Shown here in pieces: positions 6,214 through 8,640 of a DNA stretch of 8,640 bases (within the stretch, counting starts at the first letter, position 1; each line of letters opens with the position of its first letter). The notes under the pieces were generated by a model that saw only the letters and a list, made by a program, of their open reading frames with translations, did no database searches and was not told the DNA's origin. The stretch comes from an uncultured Succinivibrio sp. (GTDB lineage Bacteria; Pseudomonadota; Gammaproteobacteria; Enterobacterales; Succinivibrionaceae), in NCBI GenBank assembly GCA_900767695.1, contig CAAGAC010000059.1, positions 1-8,640 of the forward strand, in the 5' to 3' direction. The position numbers and the translations under genes were made by a program.

Positions 6214-6714
6214 ATGAGTGAGCGACTTTTGAAAATGCGGGCCGCGCTTACTGCCTTCACGGGCTACGTCGCGTGCGCCCTGCTGTTCGGGATGCTGTGC
6301 CTGGTGCTGATGCAGGTCTTCACAAGGTACGTGATGAACGATCCGGCCTCCTTCACCGAGGAACTGGTCAGGTACATGCTCATATGGACTGGGTTCATAG
6401 GATCGGCAAGCGCCTTCGGCTCAAGGCAGCACATGGCGCTTCTGATCCTGCCTGATAGCCTGCCGCCTGCAAGGAAGGGGCTGGTGATGGCCCTGGTGGA
6501 CTTCATCGTCCTGGCAATCGCGGCCATCGTGCTGCTATGGGGCGGGATCGTGAACGCGGCAAGCTCGATGAACGCGCTCTCGCCGCTCCTTGGGATCCCA
6601 AGGGGGCTTGTTTACGCAGTCACCCCAGCTTCGGCCGCGTTCCTCATCATCATTCAGATCATCAACATCTATGAAGACCTAACCTCTGCAAGGCAGAAGG
6701 AGGCCGGCAAATGA
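6214..6714 (+). CDS. TRAP transporter small membrane subunit DctQ
   Basis: This 166-aa inner-membrane protein is the small subunit of the TRAP transporter and pairs with DctM. I place the start at ATG 6214, 8 bases after AAGGA (6201-6205). A TTG two codons earlier is in frame but worse placed. Four hydrophobic segments are visible at about residues 14-36, 50-68, 90-110 and 130-152, the usual DctQ topology. The family stretch RYVMNDPASFTEELVRYML (38-56), followed by IWTGFIGSA (57-65), matches the conserved first loop and second helix. The gene overlaps dctM by four bases (ATGA at 6711-6714), so the two are translationally coupled, as expected for subunits needed in equal amounts. Confidence 0.92.
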   Translation: MSERLLKMRAALTAFTGYVACALLFGMLCLVLMQVFTRYVMNDPASFTEELVRYMLIWTGFIGSASAFGSRQHMALLILPDSLPPARKGLVMALVDFIVLAIAAIVLLWGGIVNAASSMNALSPLLGIPRGLVYAVTPASAAFLIIIQIINIYEDLTSARQKEAGK

Positions 6715-8006
6715 CAGTTTCAGTACTCATACTTTTCGGCGTGTTCTTCGTGCTGCTGTTCCTCGGCTGCCCGATCGCCATCGGCCTGGTCACCGCCTCG
6801 GTGATCACGTCCATGACCGTGCAGCCCTGGGCCAGCATCTGCCCGCTCATCGTCAAGAAGATGAACGGCGGCGTCGAGAACTTCTCGCTGCTTGCCTTCC
6901 CGCTCTTCATCCTCGCGGGCAACCTCATGAACAACGGCGGCATCGCGAGGAAGCTCATCAACTTCGCAAAGCTCTTCGTCGGCAGGATCCCGGGCTCCCT
7001 GGCGCAGACCAACGTTGTCGGCAACATCCTTTTCGGCTCGCTTTCAGGCTCGGCCGTGGCGGCCTGCTCGGCCATGGGCGGCAGCATCTATCCGATCCAG
7101 AAGGAAGAAGGATACGATCCCGCATTCGCAGCAGCCGTCAACATCGCCTCCGCCCCGTCCGGAATGCTGATCCCGCCGTCAAACGGCTTCATCATTTACG
7201 CGACCGTGGTCGGCGGCACATCGATCTCCGCGCTCTTCATGGCAGGCTACATTCCTGGCATCCTGATGGGCCTGGGCACCATGCTGGTCGCTTATATCTA
7301 CGCAAAGAAGCACAACTACAAGACAAGCGGCGGCTCGACCCTTAGGGTGTGGATCAAGGTCACGCTTGACGCCATTCCGAGCCTCTTCATGATCGTGGTC
7401 GTGATCGGAGGCATCGTTGGCGGCATCTTCACGGCAACCGAGGGCGCTGGAGTCAGCGTGCTCTACTGCCTGATCCTGTCCATCTGCTACCGCAGCATCT
7501 CGGTGAAGTCATTCATCAAGATCCTCTATGACAGCGCCGTCATAAGCGCGGTCATTCTGTTCCTGATCTCCGCATCGACCGCGATGTCCTACGTCATGGT
7601 GAGGACTGGCATCCCGATGACCATCAGCAAGGCGATCCTCTCGGTGACCGACAACAAGTACGTGCTGCTGCTGCTCATCAACCTGATCCTGCTAGTGATC
7701 GGAATGTTCCTGGACATGACGCCCGCGATCCTCATCTTCGTGCCAATCCTGTGGCCCATCGTCCACGGACTTGGCATGACCTCGGTGCAGTTCGGCACGA
7801 TGCTCATCTACAACCTCTGCATCGGCGGCATGACGCCTCCGGTAGGCTCCGTGCTCTTCGTCGGATGCGGGATCACTGGGCTGAAGCTAGAGCAAGTCTC
7901 GAAGATGCTGCTGCCGTACTTCGGAATGCTGATCTTGATCCTGATGCTAGTCACCTACATACCCCAGCTCTCGCTTGCGATCCCTAGGGCAATGGGGCTT
8001 GTTTGA
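6711..8006 (+). CDS. TRAP transporter large membrane subunit DctM
   Basis: This 431-aa polytopic inner-membrane protein is the transport subunit that moves the solute with sodium. The start ATG 6711 overlaps the dctQ stop and has an excellent AAGGAGG (6697-6703) 7 bases upstream, inside dctQ. Family motifs in order are FPLFILAGNLMNNGGIARK (63-81), FGSLSGSAVA (108-117) and IASAPSGMLIPPSN (145-158). GIFTATEGAG with E244 (238-247), GMFLDMTPAIL (331-341) and GGMTPPVG (372-379) complete the set. Hydrophobic segments run along the whole length, and the size is normal. It is the last gene of the unit, since two hairpin terminators follow within 15 bases. With DctP and DctQ it forms a complete transporter. 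Confidence 0.94.
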   Translation: MTVSVLILFGVFFVLLFLGCPIAIGLVTASVITSMTVQPWASICPLIVKKMNGGVENFSLLAFPLFILAGNLMNNGGIARKLINFAKLFVGRIPGSLAQTNVVGNILFGSLSGSAVAACSAMGGSIYPIQKEEGYDPAFAAAVNIASAPSGMLIPPSNGFIIYATVVGGTSISALFMAGYIPGILMGLGTMLVAYIYAKKHNYKTSGGSTLRVWIKVTLDAIPSLFMIVVVIGGIVGGIFTATEGAGVSVLYCLILSICYRSISVKSFIKILYDSAVISAVILFLISASTAMSYVMVRTGIPMTISKAILSVTDNKYVLLLLINLILLVIGMFLDMTPAILIFVPILWPIVHGLGMTSVQFGTMLIYNLCIGGMTPPVGSVLFVGCGITGLKLEQVSKMLLPYFGMLILILMLVTYIPQLSLAIPRAMGLV

Positions 8007-8019
8007 CATAGGAAAAATC

Positions 8020-8059
8020 AACAAGCGCCGCCATAGATCTCCTCGGTGGCGCTTGTTTT
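8020..8059 (+). terminator. First terminator after dctM
   Basis: A 13-bp stem pairs 8020-8032 (AACAAGCGCCGCC) with 8045-8057 (GGTGGCGCTTGTT), with one G-U pair and a 12-base loop. It runs into a short T-run (8056-8059). It lies 13 bases after the dctM stop. Because the A-rich side is also upstream, the structure may work in both directions. Confidence 0.7.
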
Positions 8060-8060
8060 C

Positions 8061-8088
8061 TGGGCCGCTTCAAAAGCGGCCCATTTTT
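8061..8088 (+). terminator. Second, strong Rho-independent terminator after dctM
   Basis: TGGGCCGCTT (8061-8070) pairs with AAGCGGCCCA (8074-8083) around a 3-base loop and is followed directly by TTTTT (8084-8088). This is a textbook intrinsic terminator. Together with the preceding hairpin it seals the oxidoreductase-TRAP unit from the amidase gene. Confidence 0.88.
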
Positions 8089-8297
8089 GCAGCCCCTTTC
8101 TTAGAAACGCCGCGCCTTTGGCTCAGCACGCTTCTCATCTGTAAACACTTCTACATTTCCAACGCTCAAGTTGTGTGCTTGTCGCACCACATGCCTGTAT
8201 GTTGAACCACAACGGTGAATCAAACAGATTCCATAATACGAGATGTACCCTTTGGATGTCCTTTAACTCAACTGCGTTCATCGCCAAAGGAGACACC
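8089..8297 (+). promoter_or_regulatory. Amidase upstream region with a possible promoter
   Basis: This 209-base gap has no plausible gene. CATAAT (8232-8237) is the best -10 hexamer, 60 bases before the ATG, but no -35 stands at the right distance. TTGAAC at 8202-8207 is 24 bases away. Transcription from CATAAT would begin near 8244. The resulting leader contains CCTTTGG (8249-8255), complementary to CCAAAGG (8284-8290), which overlaps the ribosome binding site. Confidence 0.3.
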
Positions 8298-8640
8298 ATG
8301 GGCAAGGCACTTCGTTCAAAGCTTTCAAAGTTAGGGACCGCCGTCGCGCTGGCGGCTTTGTGTTCGGCTACATCACTCGCGGCCGAGCTTGAGTTCGAGA
8401 AGTCAGCATCTGAGCTTCAGAAGGAGATGGAGGCCGGCAAGCTGACCTCGGTCCAGCTCGTCAAATACTACCTCAAGAGGATCAGAGTCTACGACGGTGT
8501 GGTGAACGCCTTCATCACCATCAATCCCAACGCCTTGAAGGAAGCGGAAAGGCTCGACAAGGAGCGGGCTTCTGGCAAATTGGAGGGACCGCTCCACGGG
8601 ATCCCCATTGTGCTCAAGGACAACTACGACACCTATGACA
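8298..8640 (+). CDS. Exported amidase-signature family enzyme (partial, 5' end only)
   Basis: The first 114 codons of a gene that runs off the right edge. ATG 8298 has AAAGGAG (8286-8292) ending 5 bases upstream. Residues 1 to about 29 look like a signal peptide: basic start (MGKALRSKLSK), hydrophobic core and a likely cleavage near SLAA/E. C22 is preceded by AAL, which does not fit a lipoprotein box. The mature part begins like amidase-signature hydrolases: a helical segment (ASELQKEMEAGKLTSVQLVKYYLKRI, about 37-62), VNAFITINPNAL (69-80), then GPLHGIPIVLKDN (97-109). K107 would be the catalytic lysine of the Ser-cisSer-Lys triad. The two serines lie beyond the window. The family hydrolyses amide bonds. 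Export suggests action on an amide in the periplasm or outside. Two terminators separate it from dctM, so it is transcribed separately. Confidence 0.87.
   Translation, partial: MGKALRSKLSKLGTAVALAALCSATSLAAELEFEKSASELQKEMEAGKLTSVQLVKYYLKRIRVYDGVVNAFITINPNALKEAERLDKERASGKLEGPLHGIPIVLKDNYDTYD

Noticed and set aside
7975..8205. Plus-strand frame running from the dctM end through the terminators
   Set aside because: It overlaps dctM in another frame and translates across two terminator hairpins.
8349..8363. Lipoprotein signal at C22 of the amidase
   Set aside because: The residue before the cysteine is Leu rather than Gly, Ala or Ser, and a normal cleavage site follows near residues 28-29.
1..8640. 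CRISPR array, tRNA or rRNA genes, toxin-antitoxin pair or defence genes
   Set aside because: I saw no regularly spaced direct repeats, no tRNA or rRNA features and no proteins with defence motifs in any part of the window.

Overview
The window (about 58% G+C by eye) looks like chromosome of a Gram-negative proteobacterium. It carries a tripartite TRAP transporter (periplasmic binding protein plus two membrane subunits), an IclR-type regulator, a flavoprotein oxidoreductase, an exported amidase and an IS1634-like transposase. Heavy use of AGG arginine codons and this gene mix recall gut Sutterellaceae (Burkholderiales), but Succinivibrionaceae or another anaerobic proteobacterium cannot be excluded. 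The taxonomic call is an inference from gene content only.

Layout. Positions 1-228 hold no convincing gene. They contain several small hairpins and a probable terminator for something upstream. Positions 229-2381 look like one complete insertion sequence. A single 670-aa DDE transposase starts at GTG 279 and is bounded by imperfect 20-bp inverted repeats. The element lies just beyond the 3' end of an IclR-family regulator (2467-3216, minus strand) and does not disrupt it. Positions 3217-3467 form a divergent control region with several inverted repeats. On the plus strand follow a cytoplasmic FAD-dependent oxidoreductase (3468-4985), then TRAP dctP (5082-6080), dctQ (6214-6714) and dctM (6711-8006). 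Two consecutive hairpin terminators close this unit. After a 200-base gap, an exported amidase-signature enzyme starts at 8298 and runs off the right edge.

How the genes may work together (inference). The IclR protein probably senses an organic acid or a derivative and controls the divergent unit. DctP captures the acid in the periplasm and DctQM imports it with sodium. The flavoprotein oxidises or reduces it in the cytoplasm. The amidase has its own leader and follows terminators, so it is transcribed separately. It could release an acid from an amide outside the cytoplasm for the transporter, but nothing in the sequence proves this. The substrate cannot be read from the sequence.

The most interesting parts are regulatory. 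Two different sets of repeated half-sites lie in the divergent control region, one of them wrapped around the likely iclR promoter. The dctP-dctQ gap is highly structured, and the amidase leader could fold over its own ribosome binding site. No strong case for a wholly new defence or mobile system was found.
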